Shown piece after piece: positions 42,213 to 51,825 of a stretch of DNA of 56,357 nucleotides. The stretch spans positions 19,069 through 75,425 of the forward strand of contig JAPLFO010000140.1 in NCBI GenBank assembly GCA_026390635.1, read 5' to 3'. The number at the start of each line of letters is the position of its first letter. Position 1 is the stretch's first letter. This DNA is from Ignavibacteriales bacterium (GTDB taxonomy: Bacteria; Bacteroidota; Ignavibacteria; UBA10030; UBA8401). Under the pieces are notes generated by a model, which saw nothing but the letters and a program-made list of their open reading frames with translations, did no database searches and was not told the DNA's origin. The translations under genes and the position numbers were made by a program.

Positions 42213-42980
42213 TTAACTTGCTTTTGTTTCTGCTGCCGCCGAAGGCTTCTGTTCGTCTTTTTTCAGTTTGAGGACATTGCCAACCAATAACGGCAGCGCG
42301 GGAATCGAATCAATCTTCACGCAGGTCTTAATGTCGTCCTCAAAACCGATTTCCATCAAATGCTTGCCATGCTCGGAACTTCTTGCCATCTTTAGCAAAT
42401 TTCTTCCGATGGTTTTGTGCAGCGCGCGCGCCGCCACAGCGGAATCATTCAGCTCGACGTAGAGCGAGTCATCGTCGCATAACATCTTCACGATCATTCC
42501 TGCACAGATGGCATCTTCCAGACAGAAGAGTTGCTGCTTTCCGGCACAGATGATGAAAAAGTCTTCGCGACACTCTTTGATGTACTGCACCGCGAGGGAG
42601 ATGTTGACAAATCCCGCCACCACCATTTTCTGTGCGTAGCGCGCCTTTACCATGGCGGCGGTGCCGTTGGTGGTGCAGTAGATAATCGACTTTCCCCTGA
42701 CCGCTTCTTCTGTATACTCTTTCGGGGAGTTTCCAAGATTGAAGCCGGTAATAATTTTTCCGTTCCGTTCGCCGCCGCGGAGCACAACGTCGCCGAACAG
42801 ATTGCCGGAGACCTTCACGGCCGATTCAACGCTGCCTACCGGGATAATCTCTCTTGCACCATTGCGCAGCGCTACGGCGATCGTCGTGCTGGAACGAAGA
42901 ACGTCGATGACGACCACGTTCTTTTCGCGCAGCAACATTTCGTCGACCTGGGACGGTGAAAAGAAGACATCCAGCTTCAT
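42213..42980 (-). CDS. comB: 2-phosphosulfolactate phosphatase family protein
   Basis: 255 aa. ComB signatures: VVIDVLRSSTTIAVALRNGA, NLGNSPKEYTEE, IIYCTTNGTAA and SLYVELNDSAVAARAL. In methanogens ComB dephosphorylates 2-phosphosulfolactate in coenzyme M synthesis. In bacteria the family may make sulfolactate or act on another phosphate ester. No comA, comC or sulfite gene is adjacent. The start at 42980 gives MKLDVFFSPSQVDE. Directly upstream of ftsK. Confidence 0.85.
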   Translation of the reverse strand: MKLDVFFSPSQVDEMLLREKNVVVIDVLRSSTTIAVALRNGAREIIPVGSVESAVKVSGNLFGDVVLRGGERNGKIITGFNLGNSPKEYTEEAVRGKSIIYCTTNGTAAMVKARYAQKMVVAGFVNISLAVQYIKECREDFFIICAGKQQLFCLEDAICAGMIVKMLCDDDSLYVELNDSAVAARALHKTIGRNLLKMARSSEHGKHLMEIGFEDDIKTCVKIDSIPALPLLVGNVLKLKKDEQKPSAAAETKAS

Positions 42981-43040
42981 GCGGTGACACCTCTTGGTTT
43001 CAATCTCATGCTTGAGTGTAGAACAACCTAGTAAAAAGCA

Positions 43041-43196
43041 ATTTGCCACAGTCCAGAGAGATCTCGAATGATGCCGCCGGCATCATTCGGAAGAACACAG
43101 AGAAGAAAATTCGAGCTTTCCAAAACATTCTTCACGAGAACAATCTACACTCAAAGCACACTATCTCGGTGTGCTCTGTGATCTCTGTGGCAAAAT
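43041..43196. repeat. 155-bp inverted-repeat element (full-length TTTGCCACAGTCC family)
   Basis: Left end TTTGCCACAGTCCAGAGAG and right end TGATCTCTGTGGCAAAA form a TIR-like outer pair. Inside is a perfect hairpin, CGAATGATGCC-GCC-GGCATCATTCG, then AACACAGAGAAGAAA. It lies in the gcvT-comB gap and separates the rng-tal-gcvT run from comB-ftsK. It has a MITE-like layout with no coding content. Confidence 0.85.
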
Positions 43197-43216
43197 CTTT
43201 AGCCGTAATACTGATA

Positions 43217-44299
43217 CTATTTTTTATTCAAAAATGGAATGGTGACAACCGACGCCGGCTTTTCCGTTCCGCGGATATCAACCGCCACTGTTGTGCCGGG
43301 ACCGGCATAGGCGGCTTCCACATAACCCATGGCAATGGCTTTTTCCAATGTCGGCGAAAATGTTCCGCTCGTCACAACGCCGACGACGGCACCGTTGGCA
43401 CGAATGGGGTAACCATGACGCGCCACCGTTTTCTCGGGAAGCATCAGCCCAACGAGCTTGCGTTTCAGGCCCGCGCTCTTCACCGCCTCCAATGCTGCTT
43501 TGCCCACAAACACAGGCTTGCTCATGCGTGTAATCCAGCCGAGCCCCGCTTCCAAAGGATTCGTGGTTTGATCAATATCGTTGCCGTAGAGACAAAATCC
43601 CATTTCCAGGCGCAGCGTATCGCGGGCACCGAGTCCTACCGGACCAATGCCGAATTCTTTGCCCGCCTCAAAAACGGCGGTCCACACTTTTTCCGCATCC
43701 GTCGGCGCACAGTACAGTTCAAAACCGGCTTCTCCTGTGTATCCGGTGCGTGAAATGATCATGGATACCCCTGCCAGCGTACCCTGGACAAAATGATAAT
43801 ACTGAATCTGAGACAATACAGCGGTCGTCAATTTCTGCAGCGTCGCTTCGGCCTTGGGGCCTTGCACAGCAAGGAGGGCCGTCTGATCGCTTTCATCTTT
43901 CAGGGTCACGTCCGCCGTCAGGTGCTCTTTCATCCAGGCAAAATCTTTTTCCATGTTGGAGGCGTTGACCACCACCATGTATTTGTCCTGCGCGAGATTG
44001 TATATCAGCAGATCATCGATGATGCCGCCGTCGTCATAACACATGGCGGAATATTGGATGCGTCCCGGAAACAATTTCGTCACGTCATTCAGCGTGAGCT
44101 GTTGCAAATATGCCGCGGCGCCTTTGCCGGAAACAAAAAACTCTCCCATGTGTGAGACGTCAAAAACGCCGACGCTGTTGCGTACGCGCTTATGCTCCTC
44201 GATAATGCCGGTGTATTGAATCGGCATCTCATAGCCGGCAAACGGCACGATCTTCGCTCCCAACTCCTGATGAAACCGGTAGAAAGGAGTTTTCTTCAT
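43217..44299 (-). CDS. gcvT: Aminomethyltransferase, glycine cleavage T protein
   Basis: 360 aa. Folate-binding and catalytic segments: [33 protein letters not shown] and [11 protein letters not shown], then [20 protein letters not shown]. It transfers the methylene from the H-protein aminomethyl group to tetrahydrofolate, releasing ammonia. No gcvH or gcvP is adjacent. The ATG overlaps the transaldolase stop (ATGA), setting the start at 44299. Confidence 0.95.
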   Translation of the reverse strand: MKKTPFYRFHQELGAKIVPFAGYEMPIQYTGIIEEHKRVRNSVGVFDVSHMGEFFVSGKGAAAYLQQLTLNDVTKLFPGRIQYSAMCYDDGGIIDDLLIYNLAQDKYMVVVNASNMEKDFAWMKEHLTADVTLKDESDQTALLAVQGPKAEATLQKLTTAVLSQIQYYHFVQGTLAGVSMIISRTGYTGEAGFELYCAPTDAEKVWTAVFEAGKEFGIGPVGLGARDTLRLEMGFCLYGNDIDQTTNPLEAGLGWITRMSKPVFVGKAALEAVKSAGLKRKLVGLMLPEKTVARHGYPIRANGAVVGVVTSGTFSPTLEKAIAMGYVEAAYAGPGTTVAVDIRGTEKPASVVTIPFLNKK

Positions 44300-44943
44300 T
44301 TCTTCTGTCCTTTTTTCCAATCGGCCAGAAACCGCTCGATACCGATATCAGTCAACGGATGTTTGATGAGCGATTCGATCACCTTGAACGGCATCGTGCA
44401 CACATCGGCGCCCATCATGGCCGCTTCCACAACGTGGAGCGGATGCCGGATGCTCGCCACCAATACTTCCGTATCATATCCGTAGTTGTGATAGATTGTC
44501 ACGATTTGTCCGACGACATCCATGCCGTTGTGGCTGAAGTCGTCCAGCCGTCCGACAAACGGGCTGATATAGGTGGCGCCGGCCTTTGCGGCAAACAGCG
44601 CCTGCGTTGGGGAGAAGCAAAGCGTCACATTGGTGCGGATACCCTCGGATTTTAAGGCTTTGACCGCCTTCAATCCGTCTTTCACCAGCGGTACCTTCAC
44701 CACAATGTTGTCATGAATCTTCACCAGTTCATGCGCTTCCTTCATGATACCGTCGAAATCCAACGAAATCACTTCGGCGGAAATTGGGCCGTCAACGATG
44801 GCGCAGATTTCCTTCAGAAGCGGAATGAATTCTTTTCCTTCTCTTGCAACCAGGCTGGGGTTCGTGGTAACACCGTCCAGCACGCCGAGATCGTTTGCCT
44901 CCTTGATCTCGGCAAGATTTGCGGTGTCGATAAAGAATTTCAT
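44296..44943 (-). CDS. tal: Transaldolase (TalC/fructose-6-phosphate-aldolase-like)
   Basis: 215 aa, the short single-domain class. [16 protein letters not shown] and [11 protein letters not shown] are followed by the Schiff-base Lys in [12 protein letters not shown], then [31 protein letters not shown]. It transfers a dihydroxyacetone unit in the non-oxidative pentose phosphate pathway; F6P aldolase activity cannot be excluded. It starts 11 bases after rng and is coupled to gcvT. Confidence 0.93.
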   Translation of the reverse strand: MKFFIDTANLAEIKEANDLGVLDGVTTNPSLVAREGKEFIPLLKEICAIVDGPISAEVISLDFDGIMKEAHELVKIHDNIVVKVPLVKDGLKAVKALKSEGIRTNVTLCFSPTQALFAAKAGATYISPFVGRLDDFSHNGMDVVGQIVTIYHNYGYDTEVLVASIRHPLHVVEAAMMGADVCTMPFKVIESLIKHPLTDIGIERFLADWKKGQKK

Positions 44944-44954
44944 CGCAATCTCCG

Positions 44955-46547
44955 TTACTCTCTGTACTCGTTTGTAACGTCCTTTCCCTGCTTGAGGGAA
45001 TAGAACTGAAACTCATCAATGGCGAGGGTCTTGTCCGGCATAATTTCGATGTGCACGAGAAAGCGGAGCATCATTTTGCGGATGCGGCTCATCGTCCGTT
45101 CGGTCAGATACTCGGCTATGGTGGGATGCACCTTCAACTGCAGCCGGTATTCGTGCGTTTCCGTCCGGAAGCGGCGAATCCACCGTTCGATGTGACTGAC
45201 AATGGTGGTCTTGGATTGAATCAGTCCGCTGCCGCCGCAGACTGGACAGGGTTCCGTGAAGCTATGGATGATACTCTGACGCATTCGTTGACGCGTGATT
45301 TGCATCAGGCAGAATTCCGTCATCGGCAGAATGGTGTGCTTTGCACGATCCCGACGGAATTCCTTCTTGACTTCGTCGTAGACTTTTTTCTTGTTCTTCT
45401 CGTCTTCGATGTCGATAAAATCGATGACGATAATGCCGCCCAGATCGCGCAGTCGGATCTGTCGCGCAATCTCTCTCGCGGCTTCCAGATCGGTACGCAG
45501 GGAATTCAGTTCCTGCTCCTGTTTCGCGGCGTACCGTCCGCTGTTCACATCGACCACCGCCATCGCTTCCGTGTGTTCGATGATGATATAGCCGCCGCTT
45601 TTCAACCATACCTTGCGGGCCAGCGTGGTCGCAATTTCTTTTTCGATGCCGAAGGCATCGAACACCGGCTCCCTCTTTCCATAGTACTCGATCTTCTCAA
45701 GCATCTCCGGGGAAACTAGCTTCACATACGCACGTGTTTCTTTATAGAGTTTTTTGTTGTCGATGACGACACGTTCGACTTTTTCGCTGAATAGATCGCG
45801 GATGACAGACGACGTCGTCTCCATGTCTTTATAGAGCAGCGCCGGAGCGGACTCTTCTTTCACAGTCTTTTCGATCTCGCGCCAGGAGGCAAGAAGCGTT
45901 TCGAGATCCTGCAGAAAGACCTTTTCGTCCTGGTTTTCCGCATTTGTGCGGATGATGACGCCAAACGTTGCGGGAAGAATGGAACGGACCAACTTGCGGA
46001 GGCGGCGTTTTTCCTTGAAGCTGCTGATTTTTTTGGAAACGCCGATCTTGCCGTCGTACGGGAGAAGGACGAGGAATCGACCCGGCAGAGAGACTTCGGA
46101 GGTAACGCGCACCCCCTTCTTGCCCACCGGTTCCTTCGTGATCTGGACGATAATGTCCTGACCCTTCGTCAGATTGACGTGTGTTTTTCTTTCACTGCGT
46201 TGCCGGCGTTCCCGTTCGCCTTCCTTTTTGGCGGGTGGGGCGTCGCTGCCACTTTCTTCCTCATCATCGGCAGTATCTACGTCGGAATCTTCTCCCAGCA
46301 TGGAATTATAACTGCCCAGTGTGTCGGCAATATCTGAGAAATGAAGAAAAGCATCCTGCGGCAGGCCGATATCAATGAAAGCGGCCTGAATTCCCGGCAT
46401 CACTTTAGCAACTTTGCCGAGATAAATGTCCCCGAGCATACGTTCTTTTTCGGGGGTTTCAACGAACAATTCAGCCAGCTTTCCCTCTTCGGTAATCGCT
46501 ATCCGGATCTCGTTGGCGGTGGAGTTTATAATTATTTCTTTTTTCAT
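44955..46547 (-). CDS. rng: Ribonuclease E/G family protein
   Basis: 530 aa, RNase G-length. The S1 domain is split by an acidic/basic insert (residues ~88-122, [16 protein letters not shown] then REERR-like). The catalytic core contains [16 protein letters not shown], with the metal-binding Asp, and [20 protein letters not shown]. The Zn-link is CPVCGGSG. It cleaves single-stranded RNA and matures rRNA and mRNA. First gene of the rng-tal-gcvT run. Confidence 0.95.
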   Translation of the reverse strand: MKKEIIINSTANEIRIAITEEGKLAELFVETPEKERMLGDIYLGKVAKVMPGIQAAFIDIGLPQDAFLHFSDIADTLGSYNSMLGEDSDVDTADDEEESGSDAPPAKKEGERERRQRSERKTHVNLTKGQDIIVQITKEPVGKKGVRVTSEVSLPGRFLVLLPYDGKIGVSKKISSFKEKRRLRKLVRSILPATFGVIIRTNAENQDEKVFLQDLETLLASWREIEKTVKEESAPALLYKDMETTSSVIRDLFSEKVERVVIDNKKLYKETRAYVKLVSPEMLEKIEYYGKREPVFDAFGIEKEIATTLARKVWLKSGGYIIIEHTEAMAVVDVNSGRYAAKQEQELNSLRTDLEAAREIARQIRLRDLGGIIVIDFIDIEDEKNKKKVYDEVKKEFRRDRAKHTILPMTEFCLMQITRQRMRQSIIHSFTEPCPVCGGSGLIQSKTTIVSHIERWIRRFRTETHEYRLQLKVHPTIAEYLTERTMSRIRKMMLRFLVHIEIMPDKTLAIDEFQFYSLKQGKDVTNEYRE

Positions 46548-46560
46548 AGAAAATCATTGA

Positions 46561-46589
46561 AATGTAGTAAAATAAACTATGCCGAGCAA
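46561..46589 (-). promoter_or_regulatory. Putative promoter of rng
   Basis: On the minus strand TTGCTC (46589-46584), a 17-bp spacer and TACATT (46566-46561), 13 bases before the rng ATG. The remaining divergent gap up to 46793 holds only the promoter listed next. Confidence 0.4.
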
Positions 46590-46730
46590 GGAGTATTACC
46601 AATTCCGGTGAATCAGGAGTCGGTTACCGATCCCGGAGTTCGGAAGCCGGACATAGCCCGTGGGCCCGTATTGATCAAAAAACAATGTAATTCAAATCAT
46701 TTTGTCTATTGTGCACCCCGCACCTCCATG

Positions 46731-46759
46731 TTGACATTCGCCGGCAAATCAAATAGATT
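46731..46759 (+). promoter_or_regulatory. Putative promoter of the RsbRD-like gene
   Basis: Consensus TTGACA (46731-46736), a 17-bp spacer and TAGATT (46754-46759), giving a leader of about 28 bases before the ATG at 46794. Confidence 0.55.
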
Positions 46760-46793
46760 GGCTTCGGATTGCATAACCACGAAAGTGAGACTA

Positions 46794-47252
46794 ATGACAC
46801 TCTATGATCTTTTGTACACACAAAAAGGCGACATCCTGATCGACGCAGTTGCGGCAATGGAATGCTCCCGCCTGCAACACTACAAACTGGTCGGAAAAGA
46901 AGAGGTCTCCCGCCGGCTTTCCAGTCTTTTGACTCTTACTATCGAGGCCGTCGAATCCCGGGACGTCGGTTCGATGATTGCTCATGCCCAGCAGATCGCT
47001 CGCGAGCGTTTTGAAGCCGGGTTTGACCTTGCCGAGGTGCAAACTGCATTCAACGTTCTGGAAGAAGCGATCTGGAAACGTATTCTCCAACACATTGCAC
47101 CGGCCGAGTACGCCGAGGCACTCGGCGCCGTCAGCACGGCGCTCGGTCAGGGAAAAGATGCACTGGCCAGAGAATATGTTTCACTTGCCAGCAAAACCAA
47201 AGCGCCATCGCTCAATTTGCAGTCCCTCTTTTCTGGAACTGCGGGGGTATGA
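46794..47252 (+). CDS. RsbRD-N-like helical sensor protein
   Basis: 152 aa. An all-helical pattern (LLTLTIEAVESRDVGSMIAHAQQIARERFEAGFDLAEVQTAFNVLEEAIWKRI, broken here as one helical bundle) resembles the RsbRD N-terminal domain found on stress-sensing co-antagonists and histidine kinases. No STAS or kinase domain follows. The start at 46794 is used because the frame upstream of it runs through the divergent promoter region and into rng. Fold assignment is by eye only. Confidence 0.55.
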   Translation: MTLYDLLYTQKGDILIDAVAAMECSRLQHYKLVGKEEVSRRLSSLLTLTIEAVESRDVGSMIAHAQQIARERFEAGFDLAEVQTAFNVLEEAIWKRILQHIAPAEYAEALGAVSTALGQGKDALAREYVSLASKTKAPSLNLQSLFSGTAGV

Positions 47253-47257
47253 TTTTT

Positions 47258-47348
47258 TTTGCCGCGGAGCACACAGAGATCACAGAGAAAAAAAGGATTT
47301 CCAACGCAGGTAGAAACTCTCTGTGTCCTCCGTGGTCTCTGTGGCAAT
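47258..47348. repeat. 90-bp inverted-repeat element
   Basis: About 30-bp imperfect TIRs: left TTGCCGCGGAGCACACAGAG, right (reverse) TTGCCACAGAGACCACGGAG. The core is about 30 bp with no coding content. It lies immediately before the S9 peptidase gene, whose in-frame extension through it is spurious. Confidence 0.85.
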
Positions 47349-47381
47349 TTGCTTCTTCCACTTTTGACGAAAGGATCTTCA

Positions 47382-49448
47382 ATGAAAAAAATATCAGTTC
47401 TATTCCTTTTCCTTTGCGCCCTTCACACCGGATTTGCAGAAAAACGCGCGTTTCGTCTTCCGGATCTTTACGCCGTCAAAGGGGTGGCAGATCCGCAGAT
47501 CTCTCCGGACGGTAAGCAGGTACTCTTTACAATGACCGAAAGTTTTCTGGCAGACGGCAAGACCAATTCCGGCGTTTACATTATCAATGTGGACGGTACG
47601 AATCAGCGCCGGCTTACTTCTGCATCATCAAGCTGTAATCATCCGCGCTGGTCACCCGATGGATTGTCGGTGTATTTTCTCTCCTCTCGAAAAGACGGTT
47701 CGCAGGTGTGGGCGATGCCGCTCAATGGCGGAGAAGCGAAGCAGCTCACAAAGCTTTCTACCGGAGTATCCGATCCCATTCTAACGGGCGATACGAAAAA
47801 GATTGTCTTCTCGACCGACGTCTATCCCGAATGCGGCGCCGATGACGCGTGCAACAAGAAGAATGATGAGGCTGTCGAGAATGGTCCGATGAAAGCACAC
47901 ATGGCCGACCGGCTCCTCTATCGCCATTGGACATCATGGAAGGACGGCAAACGAAGCCACACGTTTGTATTCGATACCGAAACCGGCTCCAGCACAGATT
48001 TGACACCGGGTGATTTTGACTCCCCGGCGTTCTCTCTCGGCGGCACAAGCTGCGCAGTCTCACCGGATGGAAAAGAAGTGTGCTATGTCTCCAATCATGA
48101 TTTGAATGAAGCCGAAACGACGAACAAGGACCTCTTCATCGTCTCCATTGCCGGCGGAGAAGCGAAAAACATCACCGACGACAACGAGGCATACGACGGC
48201 GATCCTGCATATTCGCCCGATGGAAAATACATTGCGTACAAACTGCAGCGCGTTCCGGCCTACGAATCTGATTGTTTCCGCATCAGCCTGTATGAGCGCA
48301 CCACCGGAAAAAAATCCGTACTCACCGAGGAGTTTAATAACTGGGTTGGCGAAATCGCCTGGGCACCGAATTCACAAAGTATTTACTTCACGGCGGAAGT
48401 CGGCGGGCATCTGCCAATCTACACGGTTGACATCAAAACTAAAGTAATTACAAAAATTCTCGATGCCAAAGCAATCGATGCATTTGATATCGCGCCGGAT
48501 GGAAAATCGATTCTCTTCACGCATCGTGCGGTGGGCGAGCCCGTCGAACTCTGGCGTGCATCGACACAGGGAAAAAATATTCAACGTTTGACTTTCTTTA
48601 ACAAACCGTTGGAGGATTCCGTCGATATCCGTCCGGCGGAAGAAATGTGGATTTCCTCTCCGACGGGTGCGAAGATCCACACTTTCATTGTCAAGCCTCA
48701 CAATTTTGATCCGGCGAAAAAATATCCGCTGATTCTGAATGTGCATGGCGGGCCGCAGTCACAATGGGCCGATGCATTCCGCGGTGACTGGCAGATGTAC
48801 CCGGGTTCCGGCTATATCGTCGCATTCCCGAATCCCCATGGCTCCACCGGCTACGGACAGGATTTCACTGCTGCAATTTCAAAAGACTGGAATGGCAAGG
48901 TGTACGTAGACGTTATGGCGGTCGTGGATTCTCTGGAAAAGATGCCGTTTGTGGACAAAGACAGAATGGGCGCCATGGGCTGGTCGTACGGCGGTTACAT
49001 GATGATGTGGATGGAGGGACATACTGCGCGCTTCAAGGCAATCGCATCCATGATGGGTGTGTACGATCTGAAGGCGATGCATGGCTCTACAGAAGAGCTC
49101 TGGTTCCCGCAATGGGATTTGGGCGGAGCCCCATGGGAATCCGATCTCTATACAAAATTCTCTCCAAATCAATACGTGAGAAATTTTAGAACACCGTGCC
49201 TTGTCATCACAGGAGAATTGGATTACCGCGTTGCCTATACGCAGAGCCTGGAATTTTTCACCGACCTGCAAAAGATGGGTGTACCGTCGCGCTTAATCGT
49301 GTTCCCGAATGACGGACACTGGCCGTCCAGCGTGAAATCGATGCCGCTCTATTATAATGCGCATCTCGATTGGTTCCACAAATACCTTGGCGGCGAACCC
49401 GCACCGTACGATATGACAAAGATGATTCGTAATCAGGCGTTTAAGTAA
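47382..49448 (+). CDS. Exported S9-family (dipeptidyl) peptidase
   Basis: 688 aa. The start at 47382 follows AAAGGATCTTCA and opens with a signal peptide (ISVLFLFLCALHTGFA). Beta-propeller repeats (HPRWSPDGLSVYFLSSRKDG, DPAYSPDGKYIAYK) fill ~25-430. The C-terminal alpha/beta hydrolase has GWSYGGYMMM (Ser ~534), GELDYRV (Asp) and NDGHWP (His), plus VHGGPQSQW at the oxyanion side. It resembles DPP5/acylaminoacyl peptidases. No T9SS tail, so it is probably periplasmic. Confidence 0.92.
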   Translation: MKKISVLFLFLCALHTGFAEKRAFRLPDLYAVKGVADPQISPDGKQVLFTMTESFLADGKTNSGVYIINVDGTNQRRLTSASSSCNHPRWSPDGLSVYFLSSRKDGSQVWAMPLNGGEAKQLTKLSTGVSDPILTGDTKKIVFSTDVYPECGADDACNKKNDEAVENGPMKAHMADRLLYRHWTSWKDGKRSHTFVFDTETGSSTDLTPGDFDSPAFSLGGTSCAVSPDGKEVCYVSNHDLNEAETTNKDLFIVSIAGGEAKNITDDNEAYDGDPAYSPDGKYIAYKLQRVPAYESDCFRISLYERTTGKKSVLTEEFNNWVGEIAWAPNSQSIYFTAEVGGHLPIYTVDIKTKVITKILDAKAIDAFDIAPDGKSILFTHRAVGEPVELWRASTQGKNIQRLTFFNKPLEDSVDIRPAEEMWISSPTGAKIHTFIVKPHNFDPAKKYPLILNVHGGPQSQWADAFRGDWQMYPGSGYIVAFPNPHGSTGYGQDFTAAISKDWNGKVYVDVMAVVDSLEKMPFVDKDRMGAMGWSYGGYMMMWMEGHTARFKAIASMMGVYDLKAMHGSTEELWFPQWDLGGAPWESDLYTKFSPNQYVRNFRTPCLVITGELDYRVAYTQSLEFFTDLQKMGVPSRLIVFPNDGHWPSSVKSMPLYYNAHLDWFHKYLGGEPAPYDMTKMIRNQAFK

Positions 49449-49505
49449 TAAGTCCTCATTCCATGTGACAGGAGAATTTTCAATGGAAGAAAAAACAAAC
49501 ATACA

Positions 49506-49688
49506 TTGAATATCATCCTCTTCGGCCTTATCGCTGGACAGGCGGCATATTATTTCATCTCCGGCAAACATCAGACCAATACGGATGGTTGGAATATTCT
49601 CGTAGGAATTCAATTCTTCGCCGGACTAGCTGCAATGATATGGGGTTGGAGAAGATTCAAACGATCAAAAGGAACCGAAGCGGCGTAA
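49506..49688 (+). CDS. Small two-helix membrane protein, reading frame apparently interrupted upstream
   Basis: 60 aa from a TTG: NIILFGLIAGQAAYYFISG, then GWNILVGIQFFAGLAAMIWGW and a basic tail RRFKRSKG. The natural start should be the ATG at 49483, preceded by AGGAGA seven bases upstream, but that frame stops after eight codons. One extra A in the A6 tract (49489-49495 region) would join both into a 68-residue protein. Either a real one-base deletion, a sequencing error or slippage. No function known. Confidence 0.5.
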   Translation: MNIILFGLIAGQAAYYFISGKHQTNTDGWNILVGIQFFAGLAAMIWGWRRFKRSKGTEAA

Positions 49689-49767
49689 GCGACTTTCAAT
49701 CCATTCATTCATAAGAATATTTGTGGTTGACACTGAAAAGAAAAACTAGCACCGGGTAATTGACACC

Positions 49768-50991
49768 ATGATCCTTTCCTCCATTGCCGAACAGTACGTC
49801 CGGCTCGTTCTCAAACTCGGACTCTACGACGAAGATTTTGTCGATGCCTATTACGGACCCGACGAATGGAAACCGACCGGCTCAAAACATTCATCCTTTC
49901 CCGCCGAGGAATTCCTGCACCGAACCGCCTCCCTCGCTATCACACTGCAGAATGTTGCTCTGGCTGCAGACGAGGAAGAACGCCTTCGCTGCCGGTCATT
50001 AGCAAAACAGATTATTGCACTGGACGCGCGGGTGCGCTTTTTGAGCGGCACCGGGTTTTCATTCGACGAAGAATCCCGATTGCTTTATGATGCGGTGGCG
50101 CCGCACAACGACGAAGCCCATTTTCGCCGTCTTCTTTCATCCCTTGATGGGCTACTTCCCGGTACCGGCAGTGTTCATGAACGATTGGATTCATTTCGAA
50201 AGTCCTTCGTGATTCCGGTGGATCGGCTGGACGCTGTATTCTCCGCTGCCACCACAGAAGGAAGAAGAAGAACTCTTGAGTATATTGCACTTCCAAAGGA
50301 AGAGCGCTTCACTGTCGAATATGTTACCGGCAAAGCATGGAGCGGCTATAATTGGTACAAGGGAAATTGCTTCAGCATCATTCAGGTGAATACAGATTTC
50401 CCGATTCTCATCGATCGCGCGGTGGACCTTGCGTGCCACGAAGGATATCCGGGACATCATGTTTTCAACATGTTGATGGAAACCAATCTCGTGCGCCGCA
50501 GGAAATGGATGGAATTTTCCGTCTATCCCCTTTTTTCTCCCCTTTCGCTGATTGCGGAAGGAAGCGCCAACTTCGGCATTGAAATGGCTCTTCCCGAAAA
50601 AGATCGGATTGATTTTGAACGAAAAACGCTCTTTCCTCTCGCCGGTCTCGATGCTGCGCGCACAGAAGAATACTATGCAGTGCAGAAGCTCATCACCAAA
50701 CTGCATTACGCCGGCAATGAAGCGGCGCGCGGCTATTTGGACGGAGTGTTGAACAAAGACGCCGCGGTCGAATGGCTTGTGACATATGCTTTGTTCGAAC
50801 CGAAACGCGCGGTCCAGCGTATTGGTTTTTTTGAAAAATACCGCAGCTATGTGATCAACTATAATCTGGGATTGGATCTTGTCCGTGCATCGATCGAGAA
50901 GCGCGGGGGAACAATAGACAATCCATCGCTGCGCTGGAAACTGTTTGAAGAACTGCTTTCTCTGCCGCCGACGCCGGGATCGTTGAGGTAG
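49768..50991 (+). CDS. DUF885-like metallopeptidase
   Basis: 407 aa, no signal peptide. The zinc motif reads HEGYPGHH (224-231), a variant HExxxxH spacing, followed by a Glu in LIAEGSANFG (~264), the arrangement of the DUF885/M3-like group. The substrate-channel segment GKAWSGYNWYKGN precedes it. Probably a cytoplasmic oligopeptidase or carboxypeptidase; family members are mostly uncharacterised. Confidence 0.7.
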   Translation: MILSSIAEQYVRLVLKLGLYDEDFVDAYYGPDEWKPTGSKHSSFPAEEFLHRTASLAITLQNVALAADEEERLRCRSLAKQIIALDARVRFLSGTGFSFDEESRLLYDAVAPHNDEAHFRRLLSSLDGLLPGTGSVHERLDSFRKSFVIPVDRLDAVFSAATTEGRRRTLEYIALPKEERFTVEYVTGKAWSGYNWYKGNCFSIIQVNTDFPILIDRAVDLACHEGYPGHHVFNMLMETNLVRRRKWMEFSVYPLFSPLSLIAEGSANFGIEMALPEKDRIDFERKTLFPLAGLDAARTEEYYAVQKLITKLHYAGNEAARGYLDGVLNKDAAVEWLVTYALFEPKRAVQRIGFFEKYRSYVINYNLGLDLVRASIEKRGGTIDNPSLRWKLFEELLSLPPTPGSLR

Positions 50992-51013
50992 CAAGATATT
51001 GCAGATTGCATTT

Positions 51014-51063
51014 GTAGATCGACTCTGTGCATCACGTTTGTAGATCGAGTCCGTGGACTCGAT
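51014..51063 (+). repeat. REP unit(s) downstream of the RAYT gene
   Basis: A complete unit at 51040-51063: GTAG then ATCGAGTCCGTGGACTCGAT, a 9-bp stem with a GT loop. A degraded copy starts at 51014 (GTAGATCGACTCTGTGC). A further imperfect hairpin (ACTCGG-CGCCA-CCGAGT) lies near 51083-51100. The remaining gap to the RAYT stop is unremarkable. Confidence 0.8.
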
Positions 51064-51130
51064 GCGTGGAGATCTGCACAAGTACTCGGCGCCACCGAGT
51101 CGAGCGGAGGAGGAAGGGTGCTTTGCTTCA

Positions 51131-51796
51131 CTACAATTGCCCGGCCCTTCGATAGTTCCATTTCCACTCCAACTCATCTTTTGATAGCCCTGCTTTGACC
51201 GGATTATTAAGGACATAGCTTACGATTCTTTCCAATTCTTCAGCATTCCTTACTAAATGATCGTACGTCTCATATTGCCACAATTGACCGCTTCTTCCCA
51301 GCCGATTGTTGATAACACTGCTTGTCCTTTTTTTCAATGCGCCGATAACATTTGCCAGGCGGTGGTGCCATTTTTGATTTGACAAGTCGGTGGGTGACTC
51401 ATCCCTATTAAGACGAATCACCATGTGGACATGATTCGGCATGATTGTGCTCGCAATCAGAGTATACATCGTCCCGTCTCTTTTCCTCATACCCGCCGCA
51501 ACAATTTCGGCAAGATCATCTCTCTCAAGAAGCTTTTCACCATGCCTGCAGCAATCCAGGTATTCCTCCATTAATTGAAAAGACGCTCTCTTCTGTCTTT
51601 TCATACGATGATGTGCCGCCGCCGTAGAGATCTGGTGTCGGCCTTTCAGTTTGGCAGCTCCAATATCTTGCTCCATCTGTTCAAGGACGGCGGGGGGAAT
51701 GGTGCCGGCAAGACGAAACGTGACAAAATAAATGCCGCCATTTACGATAAAGTGTGGAAGAGTGCGATGATAATGATAGCATCCGGACTGGTTCAA
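51131..51796 (-). CDS. REP-associated tyrosine transposase (TnpA_REP / RAYT)
   Basis: 221 aa, Y1_Tnp (IS200-like) HUH domain. Key motifs: PHFIVNGGIYFVTFRLAG near the N-terminus, the metal-binding HUH pair in IMPNHVHMVI, and the catalytic Tyr in YETYDHLVRNAEELERIV followed by SYVLNNPVKAGL. It cuts single-stranded DNA at REP hairpins. A single domesticated copy with no IS ends, flanked on both sides by inverted REP units, is the RAYT pattern. The start is TTG with GGGAGG four bases upstream. Confidence 0.9.
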   Translation of the reverse strand: MNQSGCYHYHRTLPHFIVNGGIYFVTFRLAGTIPPAVLEQMEQDIGAAKLKGRHQISTAAAHHRMKRQKRASFQLMEEYLDCCRHGEKLLERDDLAEIVAAGMRKRDGTMYTLIASTIMPNHVHMVIRLNRDESPTDLSNQKWHHRLANVIGALKKRTSSVINNRLGRSGQLWQYETYDHLVRNAEELERIVSYVLNNPVKAGLSKDELEWKWNYRRAGQL

Positions 51797-51825
51797 TTGG
51801 CCTCCCTGTTTTTAGTGCACACTCT

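Noticed and set aside
46341-46793. Long upstream extension of the RsbRD-like frame
   Set aside because: It runs antisense through rng and across both promoters; no conserved residues.
47259-47381. N-terminal extension of the S9 peptidase (PRSTQRSQRKK...)
   Set aside because: It is translation through the inverted-repeat element; the true start at 47382 has a Shine-Dalgarno and a signal peptide.
50191-51216. 341-codon frame antisense to the DUF885-like gene
   Set aside because: Composition mirrors the plus-strand gene; zinc motif and domain evidence are on the plus strand.
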